Part shown: positions 1-7,047 of the stretch, one piece after another
Numbering within the stretch: position 1 is the first letter of the stretch
Layout of the letters: the number at the start of each line of letters is the position of its first letter
Source of the DNA: OLB16 sp964481775
GTDB taxonomy: Bacteria > Hinthialibacterota > Hinthialibacteria > OLB16
Reading direction: 5' to 3'
NCBI GenBank assembly: GCA_964481775.1
Contig: CAYZUX010000223.1
Location: forward strand, 1 to 9,700
Length of the DNA: 9,700 nucleotides
Position numbers and translations under genes: made by a program
Notes under the pieces: model-generated
What the model was told of the DNA's origin: nothing
The model's database searches: none
The model's input: only the letters and a program-made list of their open reading frames with translations

Positions 1-908
1 CCTTCCTCGAGCACCACACCGAAGATGATGTTGGCATCGGGATCCGCCTTGGGATGGACATGGTCTTCGATAGCACGGTTGAGCTCATGCAAGGTGACAT
101 CGTAACCCGAGGTCACATTGATCAGGATGCCCTTGGCGCCCTCGATGACAACCTCCTCCATCAACGGATTGGAGGATGCCTGCTGGAAGGCGATCAAGGC
201 ACGATCGGGACCCTCGCCATGACCGACACCCATCACCGCTCCGCCCTGTTGATTCATGATGGCGCGAATATCGGCGAAGTCGGCGTTGATCTGTCCCGGC
301 TTGGTGATCAGGTCGGCGATGGCCTGGACACACTGCATCAGCATCCGGTCGGAGATCTTGAAGGCATCCACCAGGGTGGTTCTCTCATCGACCAGCGAGA
401 GGAGCCTCTGGTTGGGGATGGTGATCAAGGTGTCGACCTTTTCCCTAAGTTCACGTTGCCCGCGCTCGGCGATGCGGTGGCGGACACTGCCCTCGAAATC
501 AAAGGGCTTGGTGCAAAGAGCGACGACCAGCGCCCCCATCTCGCGGGCCACATCCGCGATCACCGGGGAAGCGCCGGTACCGGTGCCTCCTCCCAGACCG
601 CAGGTGATGAAGACGAGGTCCGCGCCCTCCAGGGTTTCCGCGATCGCCGCCCGGTCCTCTTCCGCCGCCTGCTCTCCGAGCAGGGGATTCGCGCCGGTTC
701 CGAGCCCTTGACTGACTTTCGCTCCGATGTGAAGCGTCCGCTCGGTTCTGCAGGTATTGAGGGACTGGAGATCCGTGTTAATGGCCACGTACTCCACTCC
801 ATTCAATCCGGCGACCTCCATACTCTCCACGGCGTTGGTACCTGCTCCCCCTACGCCGACCACAACAATTCTGGGTCTGCTTTCTGTCTCGTCCAGCATG
901 TAGATCAT
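1..908 (-). CDS. ftsZ: Cell division GTPase FtsZ, 3' end beyond window (about 302 codons present)
   Basis: FtsZ is the tubulin-like GTPase that forms the cytoplasmic Z ring and recruits the divisome. My translation starts MIYMLDETESRPRIVVVGVG. It shows the N-terminal nucleotide loop GVGGAG (residues 18-23), NTD at 44-46, the tubulin signature GGGTGTG at 106-112, TKPFDFEG at 133-140, ITIPN at 162-166 and the T7 catalytic loop NADFAD at 208-213. D210 and D213 complete the GTPase site of the neighbouring subunit. The first part of the C-terminal domain follows, with ILINVTSGYD. The linker and the FtsA-binding C-terminal peptide lie off the left edge, so their state is unknown. I chose the start at 908 because AAGGAGG sits 7 nt upstream; Met4 (899) is the alternative. 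It is the last gene of the cluster here, 133 nt after ftsA. An odd detail is TCGLGGG where most FtsZ have TAGMGGG. Confidence 0.98.
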   Translation of the reverse strand, partial: MIYMLDETESRPRIVVVGVGGAGTNAVESMEVAGLNGVEYVAINTDLQSLNTCRTERTLHIGAKVSQGLGTGANPLLGEQAAEEDRAAIAETLEGADLVFITCGLGGGTGTGASPVIADVAREMGALVVALCTKPFDFEGSVRHRIAERGQRELREKVDTLITIPNQRLLSLVDERTTLVDAFKISDRMLMQCVQAIADLITKPGQINADFADIRAIMNQQGGAVMGVGHGEGPDRALIAFQQASSNPLMEEVVIEGAKGILINVTSGYDVTLHELNRAIEDHVHPKADPDANIIFGVVLEE

Positions 909-922
909 TCTCCTTCCTCCTT
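909..922 (-). promoter_or_regulatory. Tandem Shine-Dalgarno of ftsZ
   Basis: On the minus strand the 14 bases before the ftsZ ATG read AAGGAGGAAGGAGA. This gives two overlapping anti-16S matches: AAGGAGG with 7 nt spacing to the ATG at 908, and AAGGAG with about 10 nt spacing to the in-frame Met4 ATG at 899. It is the strongest ribosome site in the window, which fits the high FtsZ level that division needs. It supports the start at 908 but could also serve the second ATG. Confidence 0.75.
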
Positions 923-1005
923 CAATTTCGGACGTCCCCTCTTTTGAATTCCATCTGTTTTCCCCCTCGAACGATTATTCCCCTCAATGTTTCTCCTCCT
1001 CCCAT
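922..1005 (-). CDS. Possible 27-codon leader ORF before ftsZ
   Basis: An ATG at 1005 opens a short frame starting MGGGETLRGIIVRGGKQMEF and ending at a TGA (924-922) directly against the ftsZ Shine-Dalgarno, 13 nt before the ftsZ start. AGGGG lies about 5 nt upstream of its ATG, so it could be initiated. The predicted peptide is glycine-rich, basic and unlike any family I know. Since the DNA is almost all purines, stop codons are few and GGA/GAA codons arise by composition alone, so chance is a fair explanation. If translated, it could couple ribosome flow to ftsZ. Confidence 0.2.
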   Translation of the reverse strand: MGGGETLRGIIVRGGKQMEFKRGDVRN

Positions 1006-1041
1006 CTCTTCCCCTCGGACTCCTTTAAGACCATGTTCGGC

Positions 1042-2268
1042 CTAGAATACCCCGGTTAACCAATCCAAGGCTTTTCTACAGATTCGTGATACTCCCCTGC
1101 CCGACTCCAGCTGAATCCGGCGCCGTTCCCGGAGGGCATACTGGAGCATCCCGATCGCGGTGGCGCAGGTCGGACTTTTAACGATATCGGTGAAACCTGT
1201 GACTCCCGAGGGAATCCCCAAACTGGCTCCTACACCCAGTTCCCGCTGGAACTTGTCGGCCAGTCCGCCCAGCAACGAGGTCCCGCCTGTCAACACAACC
1301 CCCGCGACCAGGTCTTCGACAGGAATCACGGAGAGCACAGTTTTCTTGACCTGTTCGATTATCTGTTCGACACGGCACTCGATCACAAAGTTGAGCTTGG
1401 CTCTCGGAACCTGGTAAGGTGGCCGTGGGCGAATACGCTGGACCTCGATCGTTTCATTGGTATCGGTCTCCTCGGAGATCGCCCAGCCATAGTTTTTCTT
1501 CAGGGCCTCAGCATGTTCAACTGGCGCCGCCAGGTAGGAGGCGATATCACGGGTGATCAGATCACCCCCGATCAGGACAATCCGGCTCTGGAGGATATGG
1601 CCATCCTTGTAGACCGCCACATCAGTAGTCCCGCCGCCAATGTCAACCATGGCAACACCCGCATCCATTTCCTCTTTCGAGAGAACCGACATGGAGGAAG
1701 CGATCGGCTGGAGGATCACTCCCTCAATCCTGAAACCGGCGGCCTGTGCCGCGCGCTGAAGATTGGCAACATCATTTTTACGTCCACAGACCAGGTGCAC
1801 ATCCACTTCGAGGAGGTTTCCAACCATACCCTCGGGATCACGCACGCCACTGATGTCATCCACCCTGTAACCCCGTGGAATGACATGCAGAACCAGCATC
1901 TCGGGAGGGATCTTGAGATCCACCGCCGCGCGCATGGCGGCCTTGATATCCGCCTTGGTAATCCCGCGCTGACCTTGAAGCACCGCCACCGAGCCACGGC
2001 TGTTGTAGCTCTGGATAAAACCCGCGGCTATACCGATCCAGGCGCGGTTGACATCCACACCCGCTGTCGCCAGAGCCTTTTGAGCGGCGCTCTCAATGGA
2101 GCGCGTGGTTCGTTCAAGATCCACCACCGCCCCATTCTGCATCCCCTCGGAGGGATGGGTTCCGATCCCAATAATCTCGAGCCCGTCACCATTTAAAACC
2201 CGCGCGATCACCGCGCAGACTTTGGTGGTGCCGAGGTCGATCGCAAGAATGTGTTCTTCGGCCTGCAT
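1042..2268 (-). CDS. ftsA: Cell division protein FtsA (actin-like Z-ring membrane anchor)
   Basis: FtsA is the ATP-binding actin homologue that tethers FtsZ filaments to the inner face of the membrane and recruits later divisome proteins. The 408-residue product is close to the family's usual length of about 400-420. It shows the phosphate-1 motif AIDLGTTK (9-16), an SHS2/1C region around 84-162, the phosphate-2 motif DIGGGTTDVAVY (209-220), the adenosine motif VVLTGGTSLLGG (324-335), and a C-terminal amphipathic helix ending ICRKALDWLTGVF (396-408), the membrane-targeting sequence. The same frame stays open upstream to an ATG at 2418, but that would overlap ftsQ and add 50 unrelated residues. 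The start at 2268 has GGGGGAG 6 nt upstream and places the actin fold at the normal position. It lies 46 nt after ftsQ. Confidence 0.97.
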   Translation of the reverse strand: MQAEEHILAIDLGTTKVCAVIARVLNGDGLEIIGIGTHPSEGMQNGAVVDLERTTRSIESAAQKALATAGVDVNRAWIGIAAGFIQSYNSRGSVAVLQGQRGITKADIKAAMRAAVDLKIPPEMLVLHVIPRGYRVDDISGVRDPEGMVGNLLEVDVHLVCGRKNDVANLQRAAQAAGFRIEGVILQPIASSMSVLSKEEMDAGVAMVDIGGGTTDVAVYKDGHILQSRIVLIGGDLITRDIASYLAAPVEHAEALKKNYGWAISEETDTNETIEVQRIRPRPPYQVPRAKLNFVIECRVEQIIEQVKKTVLSVIPVEDLVAGVVLTGGTSLLGGLADKFQRELGVGASLGIPSGVTGFTDIVKSPTCATAIGMLQYALRERRRIQLESGRGVSRICRKALDWLTGVF

Positions 2269-2284
2269 TGCATTCTCCCCCAGG

Positions 2285-2298
2285 TCCGGAAAACCGGA
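2285..2298. repeat. Small inverted repeat between ftsQ and ftsA
   Basis: TCCGG-AAAA-CCGGA on the plus strand forms a 5 bp stem with a 4 nt loop in the 46 nt ftsQ-ftsA gap. In the message the loop is UUUU. It lies just upstream of the ftsA ribosome site. It is too short to be a terminator and lacks a following T-run on the transcribed strand. It may only be local structure influencing ftsA initiation, or chance. Confidence 0.3.
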
Positions 2299-2314
2299 AA
2301 ACCAATCAGTTATT

Positions 2315-3226
2315 TCAAACCGGATCCCTGCCCCTATCAGGTTCCGGATACTTCGATGCGATTTCCACCCAATGATCGGGGTCACAGTTGACTGGCTTGA
2401 TAAGGACACCCTGATCATCGAACCTCAAATCCACATACAGGACTTCAATCCCTTCCCGCCTCAGAAAATTCAACGTGGGGCTGATCTTACCCACTCTTTC
2501 GACAAAATGCCGTCCTCCCAGATAGATATCACCCGTGGCCCCCGCGCAACGTAAAATCCAACCCCGTGCATCCCTGGGGGCACGAATCTCCTCGAGCCTG
2601 TGAATCCAGTTCACATCCTGCGCAAGCGATAGGCTCAAGGCCTTGAGGACCTCTGTCACCCGTTCCCCGGAAAGGCGTTCTCCCACATCCCATGCATTTC
2701 CAGCCAGGCCAGTCAGGATGGGACGGTGTTCCCGGTCCCAACCCGCATTGCCGGCCTGGATCCCTTTCTGTTCAAGGTCACTTGACTCACCCAGGATGAC
2801 TCCCTCTTCGTCAACCCCGAGGAGATGGGACCTGCCCGAACGTTCTTCCTGCCAATCCACCAAGGGCACACGTTCCTCTACGGTCACACTTAATGTCTTG
2901 GGGAAGATTCTCTCCACCTTGGCTCTCCGAACCGTGGCAAGAGCCATGACACGCATTTCCAGAAGCTGCGTGTCGATCTGCCAGAGGTGGACCACGGCTG
3001 GGATATCCAGAGCCTGGAGGATCTCCTCTTCAGATAACATACAATTTCCCTCGACCGACACCTCCGCGACCACGAACATTTCCGAACCAAGCGCGGTATC
3101 GGCCAGATCCAGCAAACCAAAGGTGAGGGCCAAAAGAGCAGCCAAAGCAAGGAGAGTGCGTCCCAGAGATGCACCCCATCCCCGGTAAGCCCGTCCCGCT
3201 CGTATGCCTGACCGCTTGCCCGTCAT
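2315..3226 (-). CDS. ftsQ: Cell division protein FtsQ/DivIB
   Basis: FtsQ is a bitopic inner-membrane protein that, with FtsB and FtsL, links the cytoplasmic ring to septal wall synthesis. The 303-residue product has a basic cytoplasmic N-terminus (MTGKRSGIRAGRAYRGWG), one membrane segment at about 22-44, and a POTRA domain at about 51-118. The POTRA begins FVVAEVSVEGN and includes the typical ...RRAKVERIFPKTLSVTVEER stretch at about 100-119. The beta domain follows to about 275, and a short charged tail ends the protein. Sequence conservation in this family is low, so the call rests on domain order plus position between murC and ftsA, where ftsQ normally lies. The start at 3226 is 7 nt after the murC stop. 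The ribosome site is weak (GGGGAG some 13 nt upstream), so reinitiation from murC is likely. Confidence 0.92.
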   Translation of the reverse strand: MTGKRSGIRAGRAYRGWGASLGRTLLALAALLALTFGLLDLADTALGSEMFVVAEVSVEGNCMLSEEEILQALDIPAVVHLWQIDTQLLEMRVMALATVRRAKVERIFPKTLSVTVEERVPLVDWQEERSGRSHLLGVDEEGVILGESSDLEQKGIQAGNAGWDREHRPILTGLAGNAWDVGERLSGERVTEVLKALSLSLAQDVNWIHRLEEIRAPRDARGWILRCAGATGDIYLGGRHFVERVGKISPTLNFLRREGIEVLYVDLRFDDQGVLIKPVNCDPDHWVEIASKYPEPDRGRDPV

Positions 3227-3233
3227 AGTCTGC

Positions 3234-4676
3234 TCAGTCTCCCCGCCCCAGAAGACGGTAAGCCACCTGGTTCACATCGCCAGCACCCAGAAACAAAACG
3301 GCGTCTCCCTCCTGGATGTTCTTCATCAGCGTTTCCGTAACCTCTTCCAGTGAAGGGGCATAGATCACCCCACTCACTCCCGTAATACGGGGAAGAAGGT
3401 GTTTCGAGGTCACCCCGGGGCGCGGTTCTTCACCGGCGGAGTAGATTTCGGTCAGGACCAACAAATCAGTCCCGCCGAAAGAATCCGCGAACTCATCAAA
3501 AAGCTGATCGGTACGGCTGTAACGGTGAGGTTGGAAGACCACCACCATGCGTCCTCCCGTGAATTGACGGAGTGCTCGCAAGGTGGCCCGGATCTCGGTT
3601 GGGTGATGGCCATAATCATCGATCAGGGTGGCACCATGCCATTTTCCAAGGACCTCAAAGCGTCTCCGGGTCCCCCGGTAATGAGATATACCTTCGGAAA
3701 GGCTTTCCGCGGAAAGCCCCAAGGAAAGCCCGGCAGCGAAGGCACCGATGGCATTTGACAACATATGAACCCCGGGTACCTGGAGCCTGATGTACCCGAC
3801 TTTTTCACCTTCACGGATCACCACACAGCTCGAACCGGTCCGTTCGTAATGAATGTCAGATCCCCGGAGATCGCAGATTTCAGAGAATCCATAGGAGGTG
3901 AAATCCTGCCCGAATGAACGCCGGGCGATCGAATACAAATGGCCACAATCCGCGCACAGAATCCTCCGTGCAGGATCCTCCACCATGCCGATATAATCCC
4001 GGAAGGCATCCTGGAGCGCGAAAATGTCACCATAATGCTCCAGATGGTCATCGTCCACATTTGTCACCAACGCCAGGTAGGGAGAAAGCTCCAGAAAGGA
4101 ACCATCACTCTCATCGGTTTCGGCTATAAAATAAGGATCGGTCCCCAGGCAGGCATTCCCTCCAATGTTGGGAAGGTCGCCACCGATCACAATCGTGGGA
4201 TTCAAGCCGGCCGTCCGAAGAGCCAGCGCCAGCATCGAGGTTGTGGTGGTCTTCCCATGGGTGCCCGCGACTCCCAGGAGACGTTCTCCTTCGGCTAAAA
4301 CAGCCAGCAGAGTCCCCCGCCGGATCGACGGCAAACCGATGTCCCGGGCCTGACGGCGTTCGGAATGGTGGGGAGAGATAGCACTGGAGTAGACCAGCAG
4401 ATCACTACCCTCAACCAGTTCCGGGTGCTCTCCCAGGCGGATGATGGCGCCAGCATCCCGCAAGGCACGAACCTGATCATTGTCCCGTTTGTCGGCTCCG
4501 GTGACCCGCGCTCCACGCTCCAGACAGAGCTGTGCCAGACCGCTCATTCCAATGCCACCAATCCCGGTGAAGTGTATCGCGGTTCCCGGAGCGATTTTGG
4601 GTATGTCTAAGCCTGTTTCCCTGTCTTTCATGATAGTGCCATGGTGCTGCTCAATCTCGATTGTCGTTCCGTTCAT
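3234..4676 (-). CDS. murC: UDP-N-acetylmuramate--L-alanine ligase MurC
   Basis: MurC adds L-Ala to UDP-MurNAc using ATP, the first peptide step of cytoplasmic peptidoglycan precursor synthesis. The 480-residue product has the three Mur ligase domains: a UDP-binding Rossmann domain with GIGGIGMSG (38-46), a central ATPase domain with the P-loop GTHGKTTT (138-145), ETDESDGSF (186-194) and NVDDDHLEHYG (206-216), and a C-terminal domain with DDYGHHPTEI (353-362) and QPHRYSRT (382-389). The last two are typical of MurC rather than MurD, MurE or MurF. The start at 4676 overlaps the murG stop by ATGA and has GGGGGAA (4681-4687) 4 nt upstream. The N-terminus is about 15 residues longer than in E. coli; Met16 (4631) is an alternative but has no visible ribosome site. 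No fused MurB domain is present. Confidence 0.98.
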   Translation of the reverse strand: MNGTTIEIEQHHGTIMKDRETGLDIPKIAPGTAIHFTGIGGIGMSGLAQLCLERGARVTGADKRDNDQVRALRDAGAIIRLGEHPELVEGSDLLVYSSAISPHHSERRQARDIGLPSIRRGTLLAVLAEGERLLGVAGTHGKTTTTSMLALALRTAGLNPTIVIGGDLPNIGGNACLGTDPYFIAETDESDGSFLELSPYLALVTNVDDDHLEHYGDIFALQDAFRDYIGMVEDPARRILCADCGHLYSIARRSFGQDFTSYGFSEICDLRGSDIHYERTGSSCVVIREGEKVGYIRLQVPGVHMLSNAIGAFAAGLSLGLSAESLSEGISHYRGTRRRFEVLGKWHGATLIDDYGHHPTEIRATLRALRQFTGGRMVVVFQPHRYSRTDQLFDEFADSFGGTDLLVLTEIYSAGEEPRPGVTSKHLLPRITGVSGVIYAPSLEEVTETLMKNIQEGDAVLFLGAGDVNQVAYRLLGRGD

Positions 4677-5746
4677 TGGCTTCCCCCACGTGCAATCTCC
4701 TTAAGCGAATCAACAATCCGCTGAACTGGAGTCAACTCCCCAGCAGTTGGCAATCCTGGTTTCCCGGTATCCGCCAAGGATCTGACTGTGGTTTCCAGCA
4801 GCGTGGCACTCAAGTTTGACTCAGGAATCCACCGTGCATTCGAGTGTTCACCTACAAACGATTCGGCATTGATCCGCTGGTGGTCACGGGTCGCATGAGG
4901 GTATGGGACCAGGATTACCGGTTTGCCCACAGCCTCCACTTCCGCGCAGGTGACAGCTCCGGAACGGGAAACCACCACATCCGCGCAGGCATAGGCCTTC
5001 CCCATCTCATTGAGGTGTCCCACCGGAATCACATTCCCTGTCTGGATCTGGCTGTAAACCCAATCCAGGTTGGCCACACCAGTCTGAAGCAGGATCTGCC
5101 AGGAGGGTTCTTCTTTCTCCCAGGCTGGAGCCAGATCCAATGCAACACGGCAGAGTGCTTTCGCACCCTGACTCCCCCCAAAGACGAAGAGGGTCTTTTT
5201 GTCCGGATCAAGCCCCAAATCGAGGTACCACTGTGGCTGCCGTGGCAGGACCATTCCCGGACGGAGCGGCATACCCACGACTTGGGTCTTGCCGACCAGT
5301 CCCCCCTCGAGCAGAGGCTTGGTCAAGAGCACCCGCGATACCTTTCTTCCGTAATGGCTGACCACCAGGCCTGGAATCGCATTCTGTTCGTGGACTGCCA
5401 CCGGGAGGCCGATTCCCAGCGCGGCTGAAATCACCGGGGCGCTCACATAACTGCCCAGCGCGAAAACCACATCTGCTCCAATACTTGCCAAGGCCGCCTT
5501 CGCCAGCGACCTCCCTTTGAAGAAGCGGAACAAGGCACGCGCATTCTCCAGGGAGAAACGCCTTTTAAACCCCTGGAGCGGGATTGCCGTAAAATCAATT
5601 TTCAAAGCCCTGGCCTCTGACTCCTCCAGGCTGGCAGGGCGTCCAAACCAAAGGATTCTATCTCCCCGAGCGATGAGCTCACTCGCCACCGCAACAGCCG
5701 GATAGACATGCCCTCCGGTACCTCCCGCTGCAATGGCTACCCTCAT
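4673..5746 (-). CDS. murG: Lipid II synthase MurG (GlcNAc transferase)
   Basis: MurG is the membrane-associated GT-B (family GT28) enzyme that transfers GlcNAc from UDP-GlcNAc onto lipid I to make lipid II on the cytoplasmic face. The 357 residues match the usual length. Visible are the N-terminal G-loop GGTGGHVYP (8-16), GSYVSAP (98-104), HEQNAIPG (119-126), the second glycine loop FVFGGSQGA (187-195), the donor-site region SRSGAVTCAEV (260-270; SRAGA-T-AE in most homologues) and PYPHATRDHQ (281-290). The start at 5746 lies in an ATGA overlap with the ftsW stop and has a strong GGGAGGT (5754-5760) 7 nt upstream, so it can be both coupled and initiated independently. The stop overlaps the murC start in the same way. 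Confidence 0.98.
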   Translation of the reverse strand: MRVAIAAGGTGGHVYPAVAVASELIARGDRILWFGRPASLEESEARALKIDFTAIPLQGFKRRFSLENARALFRFFKGRSLAKAALASIGADVVFALGSYVSAPVISAALGIGLPVAVHEQNAIPGLVVSHYGRKVSRVLLTKPLLEGGLVGKTQVVGMPLRPGMVLPRQPQWYLDLGLDPDKKTLFVFGGSQGAKALCRVALDLAPAWEKEEPSWQILLQTGVANLDWVYSQIQTGNVIPVGHLNEMGKAYACADVVVSRSGAVTCAEVEAVGKPVILVPYPHATRDHQRINAESFVGEHSNARWIPESNLSATLLETTVRSLADTGKPGLPTAGELTPVQRIVDSLKEIARGGSQ

Positions 5747-7047
5747 GCCATCGACCTCCCGGTTCCGAAAGGATCTGGCTTGACCCGGTTCCGTTCACTC
5801 AGCAGATGGTTATGAGTCGAGAGACTGACATTGATCAGGATTCCAATTGCAATCAGGGTCCAGGTCAACGAGGAACCCCCATAGGAGAGCAAGGGAAGTG
5901 TGAAACCGGTTGTGGGTGCAAGGCCGGTCACAATGGCCATGTTCAGGAAAGCCTGTGTTCCAATCAACAAAGTAATTCCCAAGGCCAGGAGGCTTCCAAA
6001 CGGATCGGTACAACTGGCGGCGACTTTCAAGCCAATCATTCCAAGCAGGAAGTAGAAAATCACCAGGGTACTGGTCACCACAAATCCCAATTCCTCTCCA
6101 ACAATCGCCATGATGAAATCGGTATGGGCGCCATACAGGTATGCCGAGAGGGCTGCATCGCTGTCACCCAGTCCCCGGCCGAACATCCCGCCTCTCGAAA
6201 AGGCCTCCTTGGCCTGGGTGAGCTGAAACGAGTCGGTGCCCAGGAAGCTCTGGATGCGTCCCAAAGCTTCAGGACTTGTGGAAATCACCGCACCGAGCAC
6301 AACCGCCGCAACTGTACCCAAAAAGAGAACCTGCGAAATACGTCCAGCCGCCAGCATCCACAGGAGCAGGAGGCTCAGGCAGAGATGGACCGCTACCCCT
6401 TTATCGGACTCACTCAGGATCAGACCAATCGACAGACCCAATACCGGCAGAGCAGGAATGAACGAAAAGAAATTAAGTTTTCCCATGCTGATCCGCTTGG
6501 CGAGAAACCATGCCGAGAAGATGATCAGGCAGAGTTTGGCGATTTCCGAGGGTTGGAGCCGGAAAGCGGAAATCTGCAGCCAGCTGCGCGAACCATTCAC
6601 GATCCTTGACTGAACCGGGAGTCCTGTATTGGCCGGGATCACAAAGAGGGAAATTTGCAACAGGAAAACTCCGAGCAGCAGCCAGCCAATCCTTCTTCCC
6701 CAGAGGGGATAATCCACCAGGGCCGCGATCCCCATTGCAATAAATCCGAGGACCACCCAGCACATCTGTTTGAGGAAAGTACTCAACATGCTATTACGGC
6801 GCAGGAAGTCTTTTTCACGCAAGGATTCGAGCATTGCATTGGGATCTGTTGAATCCGGAGAAGCTGTCTTTGTCTCTGTAGCCCTGGCCACCGCTGCCTC
6901 GATTGCTTTCTCCCATTTGGCCTGAGTGTATTGCCGGTAGTCACAGAAAGCGCTGCTGGAATACACCATGACCAGACCAAAAAGCACCAGGCATGTGGTC
7001 ACAAAGAACAGCAAGTGCGGGGCCATGTGGTCGATCCAACGATTCAT
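5743..7047 (-). CDS. ftsW: Septal peptidoglycan glycosyltransferase FtsW (SEDS family)
   Basis: FtsW is the multi-pass SEDS protein that polymerises lipid II at the septum together with a class B PBP (FtsI). The 434-residue product has a very short cytoplasmic N-terminus, a first membrane segment at about 11-31 ending MVYSSSAF, and about nine further segments. Family motifs include NGSRSWLQI (151-159), LQPSEIAKL (164-172), ESDKG (213-217), GLGDS (292-296), AHTDFIMAIVGEELG (307-321) with the presumed catalytic Asp310, and GLAPTTGFTLPLLSYGGSS (375-393). These fit FtsW or its paralogue RodA; position between murD and murG favours FtsW. It is odd in two ways: a hydrophilic loop of about 55 residues between segments 1 and 2, and YG in place of the usual PE before AHTDF. 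The start overlaps the murD stop by ATGA and has AGGGGGG about 6 nt upstream. Confidence 0.96.
   Translation of the reverse strand: MNRWIDHMAPHLLFFVTTCLVLFGLVMVYSSSAFCDYRQYTQAKWEKAIEAAVARATETKTASPDSTDPNAMLESLREKDFLRRNSMLSTFLKQMCWVVLGFIAMGIAALVDYPLWGRRIGWLLLGVFLLQISLFVIPANTGLPVQSRIVNGSRSWLQISAFRLQPSEIAKLCLIIFSAWFLAKRISMGKLNFFSFIPALPVLGLSIGLILSESDKGVAVHLCLSLLLLWMLAAGRISQVLFLGTVAAVVLGAVISTSPEALGRIQSFLGTDSFQLTQAKEAFSRGGMFGRGLGDSDAALSAYLYGAHTDFIMAIVGEELGFVVTSTLVIFYFLLGMIGLKVAASCTDPFGSLLALGITLLIGTQAFLNMAIVTGLAPTTGFTLPLLSYGGSSLTWTLIAIGILINVSLSTHNHLLSERNRVKPDPFGTGRSMA

Larger units (their letters stand above)
909..1041 (-). other. Purine-rich ftsA-ftsZ intergenic leader
   Basis: This 133 nt stretch is the longest gap between confident genes. 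On the coding strand it is about three-quarters purine by my count, with repeated GGAGG and GAGGGG runs near 993-1020 and 961-985. I looked for a sigma70-type promoter. AATAAT (974-979) resembles a -10 box but has no -35 partner at a sensible distance, and I saw no strong hairpin. It probably acts as the ftsZ ribosome loading region, perhaps with extra control through the short ORF inside it. Confidence 0.5.

Noticed and set aside
54..947. Long open frame on the plus strand opposite ftsZ
   Set aside because: It mirrors the codon pattern of ftsZ, has no recognisable domain and lies antisense to a gene with every FtsZ motif.
974..979. AATAAT as a -10 box of an ftsZ promoter
   Set aside because: No acceptable -35 hexamer lies 16-18 nt upstream on the minus strand.
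2285..2298. Intrinsic terminator between ftsQ and ftsA
   Set aside because: The stem is only 5 bp with no following U-run, and the downstream genes clearly belong to the same cluster.
2269..2418. 50-residue N-terminal extension of FtsA
   Set aside because: The extension overlaps the ftsQ 3' end, has no FtsA-like content, and a proper ribosome site sits before the ATG at 2268.
5806..6609. 267-codon plus-strand frame opposite ftsW
   Set aside because: It is Gln/Asn/Arg-rich, as expected for the complement of membrane-protein codons, and has no domain.
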